Shown here one piece after another: positions 1 through 7,603 of a stretch of 29,961 bases of DNA; position 1 is the stretch's first letter; each line of letters starts with the position of its first letter. The stretch is taken from positions 1 to 29,961 of the forward strand of contig CAMZLC010000119.1 of NCBI GenBank assembly GCA_947311605.1. The letters are read 5' to 3'. The notes under the pieces were generated by a model that saw only the letters and a list, made by a program, of their open reading frames with translations, did not search any database and was not told the origin of the DNA. The translations under genes were made by a program, and so were the position numbers. The stretch is from an uncultured Sulfurovum sp. (GTDB taxonomy: Bacteria; Campylobacterota; Campylobacteria; Campylobacterales; Sulfurovaceae).

Positions 1-30
1 ATAGTCTTGCAATATCTTTTTTGTCTGCAT
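1..30 (-). CDS. start of an unidentified gene (partial)
   Basis: On the minus strand an ATG at 28-30 opens a frame reading MQTKKDIARL that runs off the window edge. It lies 19 nt after the stop of the upstream phosphorylase-family gene on the same strand, with a weak purine-rich stretch (AAAGAGA) before it, so it may be the next gene of the hisF operon. Ten residues are too few to name it. It could also be non-coding. Confidence 0.35.
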   Translation of the reverse strand, partial: MQTKKILQDY

Positions 31-49
31 TTTTGTCTCTTTTATTACT

Positions 50-571
50 TTATATTTTGGAAGCCATATATTTATCCAACAGCCTCATTGCTTCTTCGTG
101 ATTTTTGAGAAAATCCTTATGCGCGTCCGCATCACAATAGTTTGTCACACAAAAAATACCTCTAACGGAGATACCAAACCTCTGTGCTACTTTGGCTATA
201 GCATAAAACTCCATATTCTCAAGATGGATATTTTTTTTTAGGTATTGTACCGCCAGCGTGCTGTCTGTGGTAATATAGTTGGACGAGTTGACTATCGGCT
301 GCTTCTTTGATGTTTCACATGAAACAATATTCTCTATGGGTGAATAGGCCGACGCAGTGAAAAAACTATTCTCGATATTGGCAGCCGCACCGGACTCTAT
401 GATTTGCATCTTCTCTATCTCCCCATAGCTTCCAGCTGTGCCGACAAAACATATCTCTTTGGGCTTCTCGGTGATGCAGAGTATGGTCAATGTGATCGCT
501 GCATCCATCAAGCCAATGCCTACAGGTATAGCAAAGTCAAACTGTTCACTTTTCCCTGCACAAACAATCAT
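50..571 (-). CDS. short purine-nucleoside phosphorylase / MTAN superfamily protein
   Basis: A 173-aa protein of the PNP/UDP (nucleoside phosphorylase / nucleosidase) superfamily. It shows the family's glycine turn GTAGSYG (~residues 45-51), an NSSNYITTDST stretch, and the nucleoside-binding MEFYAIAKVA segment that corresponds to the 'VDMEGAAIA'-type motif of MTA/SAH nucleosidases. A late Asp in NYCDADAH matches the place of the catalytic Asp. The usual family length is ~230 aa. This version starts directly at a strand equivalent to the middle of the N-terminal sheet, so it is a short form; the ATG directly abuts the hisF stop (TAG|ATG), which argues the start is real. Substrate cannot be read from sequence: purine nucleosides or a methylthioadenosine-like compound are possible. 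It is co-transcribed behind hisF. Confidence 0.72.
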   Translation of the reverse strand: MIVCAGKSEQFDFAIPVGIGLMDAAITLTILCITEKPKEICFVGTAGSYGEIEKMQIIESGAAANIENSFFTASAYSPIENIVSCETSKKQPIVNSSNYITTDSTLAVQYLKKNIHLENMEFYAIAKVAQRFGISVRGIFCVTNYCDADAHKDFLKNHEEAMRLLDKYMASKI

Positions 572-1336
572 CTAGACTCTCACGGGGATATTCTGGGCAC
601 GGAGATAACGTTTGAGATCCAGTATATCTATCTCTTTGAAATGAAAGATCGAAGCAGCCAGTGCGGCATCGGCATTCCCCAGTGTAAATGCCTCTTCGAT
701 ATGCTTCATACTCCCTGCACCACCACTGGCAATGAGAGGTATGGGTGCGACCTCCCCTATTCTTTTATTCAGCATATTGTCAAAGCCTTCCTTGGTGCCA
801 TCTGCGTCCATGGAGGTCACCAAGAGCTCTCCGGCACCTCTTTCATATGCCTCCTTGGCCCAGGCGATTGCATCTATACCTGTATCGTTTCGCCCTCCAT
901 GAGTAAAAATATGCCAACGCTCCTCGGTCACCCTCTTGGCATCAATGGCCACTACGATACACTGGGAGCCGAAGCGCTTTGCCGCCTCTGTAATGAACGC
1001 AGGGTTCTTGATCGCAGCAGAGTTGATACTGACCTTGTCACATCCTGCATTCAGCAGCCTGTAAATATCATCTAGTTTGCGGATGCCTCCTCCCACGGTC
1101 AGGGGGATAAATACCTCTTTGGCCACTTCTCTCACCACATCAACGATCGTATCCCTACCCTCATGGCTTGCACCTATATCTAGAAAAGTGATCTCATCCG
1201 CGCCCTCTATGTTGTAACGTTTTGCGACCTCGACGGGGTCACCGGCATCCCTGAGACCAACAAAGTTGACCCCTTTGACTACCCTACCGTTATCCACATC
1301 TAAACATGGTATAATTCTCTTTGCAAAATAATCCAT
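572..1336 (-). CDS. hisF: imidazole glycerol phosphate synthase, cyclase subunit HisF
   Basis: Cytoplasmic (beta/alpha)8 enzyme that uses ammonia from HisH and PRFAR to make imidazole glycerol phosphate and AICAR in histidine biosynthesis. The protein begins MDYFAKRIIPCLDVDNGRVVKGVNF, which carries the conserved catalytic Asp of CLDV; the phosphate-binding glycine loops VGGGIR and ASGGAGS and the second catalytic Asp in TSMDADGTKEG are all present. Length is 254 aa, normal for HisF. A longer frame reaches to 1441, but the start at 1336 has a Shine-Dalgarno-like AGGA 5 nt upstream and matches the conserved N-terminus, so the upstream 35 codons are untranslated. It is first in a minus-strand operon, divergent from rsmA. 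Confidence 0.97.
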   Translation of the reverse strand: MDYFAKRIIPCLDVDNGRVVKGVNFVGLRDAGDPVEVAKRYNIEGADEITFLDIGASHEGRDTIVDVVREVAKEVFIPLTVGGGIRKLDDIYRLLNAGCDKVSINSAAIKNPAFITEAAKRFGSQCIVVAIDAKRVTEERWHIFTHGGRNDTGIDAIAWAKEAYERGAGELLVTSMDADGTKEGFDNMLNKRIGEVAPIPLIASGGAGSMKHIEEAFTLGNADAALAASIFHFKEIDILDLKRYLRAQNIPVRV

Positions 1337-1375
1337 TCTATTCCTAATCAGAGATGTTTGTAGATATATTTTGGG

Positions 1376-1381
1376 ATTATA
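1376..1381 (-). promoter_or_regulatory. -10 box of the hisF promoter
   Basis: On the minus strand this reads TATAAT, preceded by a T-rich stretch and no clear -35, the pattern typical of campylobacterotal sigma-70 promoters. It predicts a ~33-nt leader before hisF. It lies in the 71-nt divergent region shared with rsmA. Confidence 0.55.
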
Positions 1382-1407
1382 GCGAAAAATAAGAAAAAAA
1401 GTGTATA

Positions 1408-2265
1408 ATGAAAAGTGATAAAGAGTTAGCAACATTTGCAAGCAAGCGATATGGTCAAAATTTTTTAAAAAATCAGAGCTATATCACACAAATCATCCAA
1501 GCGATGCCCAAAGACACTTTACCTGTGGTAGAGATTGGGCCTGGCTTAGGTGATTTAACCAAAGCGCTATTAAGAAGCGCCAAAGATGTCACAGCTTTTG
1601 AAGTGGATAGACGATTATGCGAGCATCTGACCGAAACATTTGAGGAACCCATCCGTCAAGGGAACCTCATATTAAAGTGTGGAGATGCGCTTGAGCATTG
1701 GGAGCAGGAGAGCCTGCTGGATGAACCTTATCATCTGGTGGCCAATCTGCCCTATTATATTGCAACCAATCTACTCTTGAAAGCACTGCATGATCCATGG
1801 TGCCAGAGTATTCTGACCATGGTTCAAAAAGAGGTCGCGCTAAAATTTTCAGCCCAACCCAAAGAGAGGGATTTCTCTGCTTTGAGTGTCTTGGCTGACA
1901 GCGTAGGGGAGGCTACACTCTGTTTCGAGGTCGAACCCGAAGCATTTGTCCCGCCACCCAAAGTCACCTCGGCTGTGCTTTCTATTGTCAAGTTTAGCTC
2001 TTTGGATAACAGAAGATTTGAAGATTTTCTCAAAATAGCTTTTTCTCAACCCAGAAAAAAGCTCTCCAAAAATCTAAGCGGGCAATACCCAAAAGAGGAG
2101 ATTGCCAAGATCTTTACCAATCTTGGTCTGCGAGAGAATATCCGCCCACATGAAGCTGCGACATCACTTTATCATCAAATATACACTGCCTTAGAGCAAA
2201 AGGATACTCCAGATGGAAAATCAAGACAACAACCAGCAACCCAAGCGAAACCCAAACCCTTATAG
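1408..2265 (+). CDS. rsmA: 16S rRNA dimethyladenosine methyltransferase RsmA (KsgA)
   Basis: Dimethylates two adjacent adenosines in the 3'-terminal helix of 16S rRNA during small-subunit maturation, using S-adenosylmethionine. SAM motif I is VVEIGPGLG (residues ~40-48), the catalytic NLPY motif is at 113-116, and VPPPKVTSAVL is the typical post-motif segment. Length is 285 aa, slightly above the usual ~270, because the C-terminus is a Lys/Gln/Pro-rich tail. That tail is encoded in a 53-nt overlap with the downstream RNase J gene. The ATG at 1408 is the only reasonable start; no strong Shine-Dalgarno is visible and a TATAAT string overlaps the ATG itself, so initiation context is unusual. First gene of a plus-strand RNA-processing operon. 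Confidence 0.95.
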   Translation: MKSDKELATFASKRYGQNFLKNQSYITQIIQAMPKDTLPVVEIGPGLGDLTKALLRSAKDVTAFEVDRRLCEHLTETFEEPIRQGNLILKCGDALEHWEQESLLDEPYHLVANLPYYIATNLLLKALHDPWCQSILTMVQKEVALKFSAQPKERDFSALSVLADSVGEATLCFEVEPEAFVPPPKVTSAVLSIVKFSSLDNRRFEDFLKIAFSQPRKKLSKNLSGQYPKEEIAKIFTNLGLRENIRPHEAATSLYHQIYTALEQKDTPDGKSRQQPATQAKPKPL

Positions 2266-4294
2266 ACAGAACAGACCTGCAGAGCAGAGTGCTGTTTCAA
2301 AGAATGAACAAAGGGAACCTCGCCAAAACAACAACCAACCCGCCAAAAGAGAGGGCGAAAACAGAGGTGAACGAAAATCACACCCAGGCAAAAGGCCCGG
2401 TCAGAACCAAAATCGTAGACCCGACGCCAACAGAAAGCCAAACTCCCACCAGAAAAATGGCAATCAAAAACCAAACAGCCGCCCCAGCAACAAGTCTGGT
2501 GGCAACAAGAACAGAGGTCGCAGAAAACAGCAGCCCACCAATGTCTCTGAAGAGATGAAGGTCTGTCTCGCGGAAAACGAACGTGTGCAGCAAGAGAGGA
2601 TGATGCCTTGGAAGCAGATCGAAATGCAAAGCAAAGGTAAGATCCGCTTCACGCCCCTAGGGGGACTCGGTGAGATCGGCGGAAACATCGCTGTCATGGA
2701 GAGTGAAAATAGTGCTTTTATTATTGATGTGGGTATGAGCTTCCCTGATGAGACCATGCATGGCGTAGATATCCTTGTCCCGGACTTCAGCTATCTGCAT
2801 ACGATCAAAGAGAAAATCAAGGGTATCGTTATCACCCACTCTCATGAAGACCATATCGGTGCGATGCCCTACCTCTTCAAAGAACTAAAATTTCCTATTT
2901 ATGGCACGCCTCTTGCACTTGCTATGATCGAAAACAAGTTTAACGAACATGGACTATCCGCAGATACCAAGTACTTCAACTTCGTCACCAAGCGAAAACT
3001 GTATGAGATCGGAGATTTCAAGGTTGAGTGGATGCATATGACGCACTCTATCGTTGATGCCTCCTCCCTCGCCATTGAAACACCAGTAGGCACCATCATC
3101 CACACAGCGGACTTCAAGATAGACCATACGCCTATCGACGGCTATACTGCAGATCTACACCGTTTTGCGCACTACGGCGCCAAAGGGGTACTCTGTCTCT
3201 TTTCCGACTCAACAAACTCCCACAATCCTGGCTTCACCAAGAGCGAAAAGGTCGTAGGAAAAACCTTTGACTCTCTTTTTGAGATGGCCAAGGGGCGCGT
3301 GATCATGTCCACTTTCTCCTCCAATGTACATAGAATCTTTCAGGCGATGGAGCGCGGCATCAAACATGGCAGAAAGCTCTGTGTCATTGGCAGATCTATG
3401 GAGCGCAATATCGAAACCACCAGAAAATTGGGCTATCTTGATCTTGAGGACAAGCACTTTATCGAGGCGCACGAGATAGGGCGATACAAGGATGAAGAGA
3501 TCCTTGTTGTCACTACCGGCTCCCAAGGAGAAGCCATGGCAGCACTCTCCAGAATGGCGACGGATGAGCACAGACATATCAAACTCAAGCCTACAGACAC
3601 CATTATTATTTCTGCTTCGGCTATTCCTGGAAATGAGGCCTCTGTCTCAAAACTTATGAACCTTTTAATGAAAGCAGGCGTTACCGTACGCTACAAAGAG
3701 TTCAGCGATATTCACGTATCGGGACATGCTGCGCAAGAGGAGCAGAAACTAATCCTTCGCTTGGTACAGCCTAAGTTTTTCCTCCCCGTGCATGGAGAGT
3801 ATAACCACATTGCTGCACATGCCAAAACTGCTGCCGGCTGTGGCGTAGACAAGCGAAATATGCTGCTAATGAGCGATGGAGACCAGGTGGAAATCACACA
3901 AAAATTCATCAAAAAGGTCAAAGCAGTCAAAACAGGAAAACGCTATATCGACAATATGAACAACCATGAGATCTTCAATGACGTCGTCACTGACAGACAA
4001 AAGCTTGCCACAGACGGTATCATCAATGTGAGTATGCAGATTTCTACAAAAACAGGGAAAACAGTTGGCAAGCCGGCGATAGCCACCTTTGGTATCATTC
4101 CCGACAAAGATGATAAGCGTTTCGAGAAGGAGATCGAACAGATGATTGAGACTTATTTGCTCAGCAGCAAGACAGAAGGCAATACAAACAGCAAAAAGAT
4201 CGAAGAGGATATCCAGGGCGCCATTCGCAAACATGTGGTACGAATCAAGAAACTCTATCCCGTCATCACGGTCAATGTTTTTTTGGCAAACTAG
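2213..4294 (+). CDS. rnj: ribonuclease J
   Basis: Metallo-beta-lactamase/beta-CASP ribonuclease with endonuclease and 5'-3' exonuclease activity, the main mRNA decay enzyme in bacteria lacking RNase E. Residues 1-~125 form a disordered Asn/Gln/Arg/Lys/Pro-rich extension, as in the Helicobacter enzyme. The catalytic core begins at ~143 (IRFTPLGGLGEIGGN). The zinc motif HSHEDH is at 209-214, followed by HTADFKID, the SDSTNS segment, the beta-CASP motif IISASAIPGNE, and the late HVSGHA and PVHGEY histidines. Length 693 aa fits the epsilon-type enzyme. It overlaps rsmA by 53 nt, implying coupled translation; HP1430 in Helicobacter pylori also sits beside ksgA, which is recall and not checked here. 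Confidence 0.95.
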   Translation: MENQDNNQQPKRNPNPYRQNRPAEQSAVSKNEQREPRQNNNQPAKREGENRGERKSHPGKRPGQNQNRRPDANRKPNSHQKNGNQKPNSRPSNKSGGNKNRGRRKQQPTNVSEEMKVCLAENERVQQERMMPWKQIEMQSKGKIRFTPLGGLGEIGGNIAVMESENSAFIIDVGMSFPDETMHGVDILVPDFSYLHTIKEKIKGIVITHSHEDHIGAMPYLFKELKFPIYGTPLALAMIENKFNEHGLSADTKYFNFVTKRKLYEIGDFKVEWMHMTHSIVDASSLAIETPVGTIIHTADFKIDHTPIDGYTADLHRFAHYGAKGVLCLFSDSTNSHNPGFTKSEKVVGKTFDSLFEMAKGRVIMSTFSSNVHRIFQAMERGIKHGRKLCVIGRSMERNIETTRKLGYLDLEDKHFIEAHEIGRYKDEEILVVTTGSQGEAMAALSRMATDEHRHIKLKPTDTIIISASAIPGNEASVSKLMNLLMKAGVTVRYKEFSDIHVSGHAAQEEQKLILRLVQPKFFLPVHGEYNHIAAHAKTAAGCGVDKRNMLLMSDGDQVEITQKFIKKVKAVKTGKRYIDNMNNHEIFNDVVTDRQKLATDGIINVSMQISTKTGKTVGKPAIATFGIIPDKDDKRFEKEIEQMIETYLLSSKTEGNTNSKKIEEDIQGAIRKHVVRIKKLYPVITVNVFLAN

Positions 4295-4347
4295 CCCATA
4301 CACAGCAGGTGGGGATAAACTCCCTGCTCTATCTTTAGGATCATCCC

Positions 4348-5118
4348 ATGCGACTTAACAAATTCATCTCCCATAACAGCAAATATTCCCGCAGGGAAGC
4401 CGACAAACTCATCGAAGAGGGTGAGATCAAAGTCAACAAGAAAACCGTATATACATTTGGCTATGAGGTACAAGAGGGTGATTATGTGACGATCAAAAAC
4501 CGCCCCGTCAGGCAAAAAAAGCAGGGTGAAGTAACTATGATCATCTACAATAAGCCCAAAGGGGTGTTGGTCACTAAAAAAGATGACAGAGGCAGAGCCA
4601 CGATTTACCATAAACTGCCAGGCCAATATAGGCACTTTGTACCCATAGGAAGGCTGGACTATGCCTCGGAAGGACTTTTGCTGCTGACCGATGCACCAGA
4701 GGTGGCAGAAGCACTGATGACCAGTGATCTGCCCAGAACTTACAATATCAAGATCGACAAACCGATCACTCAGCCTATGATCGATGCCATGAAGCACGGG
4801 CTTCACCTGGAAGATGCACGTGCAGGTGCACATGAACTCAGCCCTATCAGAGATATGGCATTCGCTCCCTTTAGCACTTTTGAGCTTCGGGGGCAGACGG
4901 GGAAATACACCAAGCTCCGTGTCACCATCACTGAGGGGAAAAATAGAGAGCTGAGACGTTTTTTTGCCCACTTTGACAGCCGCATTGTCGACCTCAAGCG
5001 GGTTGGCTTCTGGGAGATAGATCTCAACAATCTACCCACCAACAAGACACGCTATTTCAGTCGCAAGGAGTATGATTTGCTCCATAAGCTTCTCAAAAAG
5101 AAGAAAAAGGTCTCCTAA
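4348..5118 (+). CDS. rluB: RsuA/RluB/E/F-family ribosomal pseudouridine synthase
   Basis: Isomerises a specific uridine to pseudouridine in ribosomal RNA. Residues 1-~50 are an S4 RNA-binding domain (RLNKFISHNSKYSRREADKLI). The catalytic aspartate is D104 in GRLDYASEGLLLLT, and EGKNRELRRFF is the conserved C-terminal motif of the RsuA/RluB branch. Length 256 aa is typical. Family members differ in target (16S or 23S); RluB is my best guess but RluE/RluF/RsuA cannot be excluded from sequence alone. A Shine-Dalgarno-like AGGA lies ~7 nt before the ATG. The stop codon directly abuts the rarA ATG (TAA|ATG), so the two are co-transcribed. A very basic Lys-rich tail ends the protein. Confidence 0.9.
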   Translation: MRLNKFISHNSKYSRREADKLIEEGEIKVNKKTVYTFGYEVQEGDYVTIKNRPVRQKKQGEVTMIIYNKPKGVLVTKKDDRGRATIYHKLPGQYRHFVPIGRLDYASEGLLLLTDAPEVAEALMTSDLPRTYNIKIDKPITQPMIDAMKHGLHLEDARAGAHELSPIRDMAFAPFSTFELRGQTGKYTKLRVTITEGKNRELRRFFAHFDSRIVDLKRVGFWEIDLNNLPTNKTRYFSRKEYDLLHKLLKKKKKVS

Positions 5119-6303
5119 ATGTCTCTTGCGCTCAAATATCGCCCTGCAACGCTTGATGAGATCATAGGACAAGAGAGGCTCTTGGGAGAGGATGCGCCTC
5201 TGCGCAAACTCATAGAGGCCGATGCCCTGCCTCATCTTTTTCTTTACGGGCCTCCGGGATCTGGGAAAACCACACTGGCGAGAGTGATCGCCTCAGCACT
5301 CAGGAGACCTTTTTATGAACTCAATGCAACCTCGTTTAAATCAGAGGAGCTTCGAAAGATCTTCAAGACTTATACCAATGCGCTTCAGAAGCCACTGATT
5401 TTTATCGACGAGGTGCATCGCCTCAGCAAAAATCAGCAGGAGATACTGCTACCTTTTATGGAGAATCAGGCTGCCCTGATCGTTGGTGCATCAACAGAAA
5501 ATCCCTATTACTCCATGACTGCTGCTATGCGATCCAGGGCGCACCTGTTCGAGCTTGACAGTATTAATGAAACATCTATGTATCGGCAGTTGGAAAAAAT
5601 TGCCCAGGCAGAAGAGATTGAGGTTAATGAGGAGGCAAAAATCTATCTCGTTCGCTCCAGCAGCGGTGACCTCAGAGCCATGCTTAATCTGCTCGAAAGT
5701 GCAGCAGTCATCTCTGCCCCCGTCACACTCAAGAGCCTCAAGTCCATGCGTGCTCACGCCATACAGGCAGGCTCCAGTGAAGCAGGCAGTCATTATGACC
5801 TTGCTTCAGCCATGATCAAAAGCATCAGAGGCAGCGATATCGATGCAGGGATCTATTATCTCGCCAGACTGATCAGCGGAGGAGAGCCGCCAGAGTTTTT
5901 GGCCAGAAGGTTGGCGATCCTTGCCAGTGAAGATATCGGCAATGCCAACCCCAATGCGCTCAACCTCGCAGCCTCTACACTCACCATTGTAGAGCATATA
6001 GGCTACCCCGAAGCCAGAATACCTCTGGCTCAGCTGGTCATCTATCTCGCCAGCTCTCCAAAGTCCAACAGTGCCTATGAAGCCATCAACAGTGCGCAAA
6101 AAGCCATTGCAGACGGCGAGATACACCCCGTACCGGAGCAGCTAAAAACACATAGCAAAACATATCTCTATCCCCATCACCATGGGGGCTGGGTCAAACA
6201 AGAGTATCTGGAAAAAAGAAGCAATTTTTATCACTCAAGAGGAAGTGGATTTGAGAAAAATCTAGATGCTTGGCTAGCAAAGATCAGGAAAGAGGCTACT
6301 TGA
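5119..6303 (+). CDS. rarA: replication-associated recombination protein RarA (MgsA), AAA+ ATPase
   Basis: Clamp-loader-like AAA+ ATPase that acts at stalled or damaged replication forks. Walker A is GPPGSGKT (44-51), Walker B is LIFIDEVHR (~93-101), sensor STENPYYSM follows, and AMRSRAHLFEL carries the probable arginine finger. The C-terminal region with SGGEPPEFLARRLAILASEDIGNANP and a late HHHGGWVKQEYL segment is the RarA/WRNIP1 tetramerisation part. Length 394 aa is a little below the usual ~430-445. It starts immediately after the pseudouridine synthase stop and overlaps the convergent small membrane protein gene by 8 nt. Confidence 0.95.
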   Translation: MSLALKYRPATLDEIIGQERLLGEDAPLRKLIEADALPHLFLYGPPGSGKTTLARVIASALRRPFYELNATSFKSEELRKIFKTYTNALQKPLIFIDEVHRLSKNQQEILLPFMENQAALIVGASTENPYYSMTAAMRSRAHLFELDSINETSMYRQLEKIAQAEEIEVNEEAKIYLVRSSSGDLRAMLNLLESAAVISAPVTLKSLKSMRAHAIQAGSSEAGSHYDLASAMIKSIRGSDIDAGIYYLARLISGGEPPEFLARRLAILASEDIGNANPNALNLAASTLTIVEHIGYPEARIPLAQLVIYLASSPKSNSAYEAINSAQKAIADGEIHPVPEQLKTHSKTYLYPHHHGGWVKQEYLEKRSNFYHSRGSGFEKNLDAWLAKIRKEAT

Positions 6304-6709
6304 TGTCCTCAAGGGCCCTTCTTGCCTGATCGAGGCCTACAGTACCGTCTAAATAGTCATCCTCTACTTGTTTAAATTTGTTAAACAAAAAGGTTTTGAA
6401 TTCGCTTTCATTCAGCTGCCCACCAGCTATCTGCTTCATCGTATCAAAATCAGGGAAATAGCTAAGTACTTTGTCTTTTACTGTACTCTCATTCCATACT
6501 GCTTTTGCTTTAGACAAAGGCACCCCTGAAAAATTAAGCATATCATCACCGTTGACATCTTTTCGGTAGTATTGTGCATATTCTTTCGCTTTTCTTGATT
6601 GGCTGTTTTCCAAGCTGGGTGTGGTACTCTCCGCCTCACTGACCAAATTGGTCACAAGATACATAAAGCCTGCTCCTGCCAAGATCATTATCAATATGCC
6701 CTTATTCAC
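6296..6709 (-). CDS. small single-pass membrane-anchored protein, function unknown
   Basis: I do not recognise this family. The protein is 137 aa from the GTG at 6707-6709. That start has AGGGGG 7 nt upstream, whereas the in-frame TTG at 6713-6715 is only 1 nt from the same sequence. Residues ~4-22 are a hydrophobic helix (ILIMILAGAGFMYLVTNL), followed by a charged, Ser-rich linker and a soluble domain with an EF-hand-like run DVNGDDMLNF. No second membrane segment is seen, so the bulk probably faces the periplasm. A TATAAT box on minus at 6744-6749 could drive it. It is convergent with rarA and overlaps its last 8 nt. Confidence 0.7.
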   Translation of the reverse strand: MNKGILIMILAGAGFMYLVTNLVSEAESTTPSLENSQSRKAKEYAQYYRKDVNGDDMLNFSGVPLSKAKAVWNESTVKDKVLSYFPDFDTMKQIAGGQLNESEFKTFLFNKFKQVEDDYLDGTVGLDQARRALEDIK

Positions 6710-6829
6710 AACCAAACCCCCTTGGATTATTTATAGTCATTGAATTATATCAGAAAAATCATTCTGTTAGCGTATAAAAGTATTTTGGACAGGGAAGTGA
6801 ATTGTATGAGTTTTCATGAGCATATAAGG

Positions 6830-6914
6830 TGGTGCGGATGAGAGGACTCGAACCTCCACACCGTAAGGCACCAGATCCTAAGTCTGGCGTGTCTACCAAT
6901 TCCACCACATCCGC
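6830..6914 (-). tRNA. tRNA-Leu (anticodon TAG)
   Basis: Cloverleaf on minus with acceptor GCGGATG paired to CATCCGC, anticodon loop CTTAGGA, a variable arm as expected for leucine, T-loop GGTTCGAGTCC and an encoded CCA. 85 nt including CCA. Last of five tRNA genes in the cluster. Confidence 0.95.
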
Positions 6915-6932
6915 ATGATTCTTGTAAAAAGG

Positions 6933-7009
6933 TGGTACACCCGTCAGGATTCGAACCTGAGACCGCCCGCTTAGAAGGCGGGTGCTCTATCCAGCTGAGC
7001 TACGAGTGC
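6933..7009 (-). tRNA. tRNA-Arg (anticodon TCT)
   Basis: 77 nt with encoded CCA. Acceptor GCACTCG pairs with CGGGTGT (two wobble pairs); anticodon stem CCCGC/GCGGG encloses loop CTTCTAA; T-loop GGTTCGAATCC. Fourth in the transcript. Confidence 0.95.
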
Positions 7010-7055
7010 ATCAAATCATTATAATAATTACTATCTTGTGTATCTAGGTTAAACC

Positions 7056-7132
7056 TGGTACGCCAGAGAGGACTCGAACCCCTAACCCTCAGATCCGAAG
7101 TCTGATGCTCTATCCAGTTGAGCCACTAGCGC
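7056..7132 (-). tRNA. tRNA-Arg (anticodon TCG)
   Basis: 77 nt with encoded CCA. Acceptor GCGCTAG pairs with CTGGCGT; anticodon stem TCAGA/TCTGA encloses loop CTTCGGA; T-loop GGTTCGAGTCC. Third in the transcript. Confidence 0.94.
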
Positions 7133-7159
7133 TTCTTCTATCAGGTTGTATGACCTTCA

Positions 7160-7235
7160 TGGGGTGGATGACGGGGCTCGAACCCGCGACAACCTGTGCC
7201 ACAAACAGGTGCTCTACCAACTGAACTACATCCAC
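7160..7235 (-). tRNA. tRNA-His (anticodon GTG)
   Basis: Acceptor GTGGATG pairs with CATCCAC; anticodon stem CCTGT/ACAGG encloses loop TTGTGGC; discriminator C73 is followed by CCA. An encoded G at 7236 can serve as the G-1 that marks tRNA-His. Second in the transcript. Confidence 0.95.
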
Positions 7236-7282
7236 CATCAAAAACTGTATAATGATTATATTGAAATGTCAAATATCTCACA

Positions 7283-7359
7283 TGGTCGGAGTGAAAGGAC
7301 TCGAACCTTCGACCCCCTGGTCCCAAACCAGGTGCGCTACCAGACTGCGCTACACTCCG
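7283..7359 (-). tRNA. tRNA-Pro (anticodon TGG)
   Basis: 77 nt with encoded CCA. Acceptor CGGAGTG pairs with CACTCCG; anticodon stem CCTGG/CCAGG encloses loop TTTGGGA. First gene of the cluster, ~25 nt after a consensus promoter. Confidence 0.95.
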
Positions 7360-7383
7360 TTATCCTATTAAAAAAGGAGTGCA

Positions 7384-7412
7384 ATTATAGTCAAACAAAC
7401 TTAAATTGTCAA
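7384..7412 (-). promoter_or_regulatory. consensus sigma-70 promoter of the tRNA cluster
   Basis: On minus, TTGACA (7407-7412), a 17-nt spacer and TATAAT (7384-7389): a perfect match to the sigma-70 consensus at ideal spacing. Transcription should start near 7377, ~18 nt before tRNA-Pro. Confidence 0.85.
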
Positions 7413-7436
7413 TAGATTACGCCCCCGGCACACAAA

Positions 7437-7601
7437 TTAGTCCCCTTTTAGCGGAATAAACTTCCCACAGCCTTTATCCGGGCCTCCTCCGAAACTCTTG
7501 ACCTCTCTCGCTTTGCCCTCTTTGGCTATTTGGGTTCTGTTGCATTCAGGGGATTTGACGCACTGTTCATTGCTGCATCCTACATCTTCAGGTACTGCCA
7601 T
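7437..7601 (-). CDS. 54-aa cysteine-rich small protein
   Basis: A small gene directly after purM (two bases between purM TAG and this ATG). The product, 54 aa, begins MAVPEDVGCSNEQCVKSPEC and ends GGGPDKGCGKFIPLKGD. Four cysteines form C-x4-C-x5-C followed by GCGKF about 24 residues on, a plausible metal-binding knuckle; no signal peptide or membrane segment. It resembles small Cys-containing proteins ending in GCGKFxP that I associate with Campylobacterota, but no function is known to me. GGAG in the purM tail lies ~12 nt upstream of the ATG, so translation is probably coupled to purM. Coding support comes from balanced composition, a clean stop and no competing frame. Confidence 0.68.
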   Translation of the reverse strand: MAVPEDVGCSNEQCVKSPECNRTQIAKEGKAREVKSFGGGPDKGCGKFIPLKGD

Positions 7602-7603
7602 CT

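Noticed and set aside
404..1075. 223-aa plus-strand frame antisense to hisF and the phosphorylase gene
   Set aside because: Shadow frame with Cys/His-rich nonsense composition; the minus strand carries clear motifs.
1404..1409. TATAAT overlapping the rsmA ATG as a plus-strand promoter
   Set aside because: Its start point would fall inside the coding sequence with no later usable start.
4304..4328. AGCAGG/CCTGCT inverted repeat between RNase J and the pseudouridine synthase
   Set aside because: Only 6 bp with a 13-nt loop and no T-tract; likely chance.
6716..6829. Terminator for the tRNA cluster
   Set aside because: No stem followed by a T-run was found on the minus strand.
7141..7415. Short frames over the tRNA cluster
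   Set aside because: They translate tRNA-Pro and tRNA-His sequence; known artefact.
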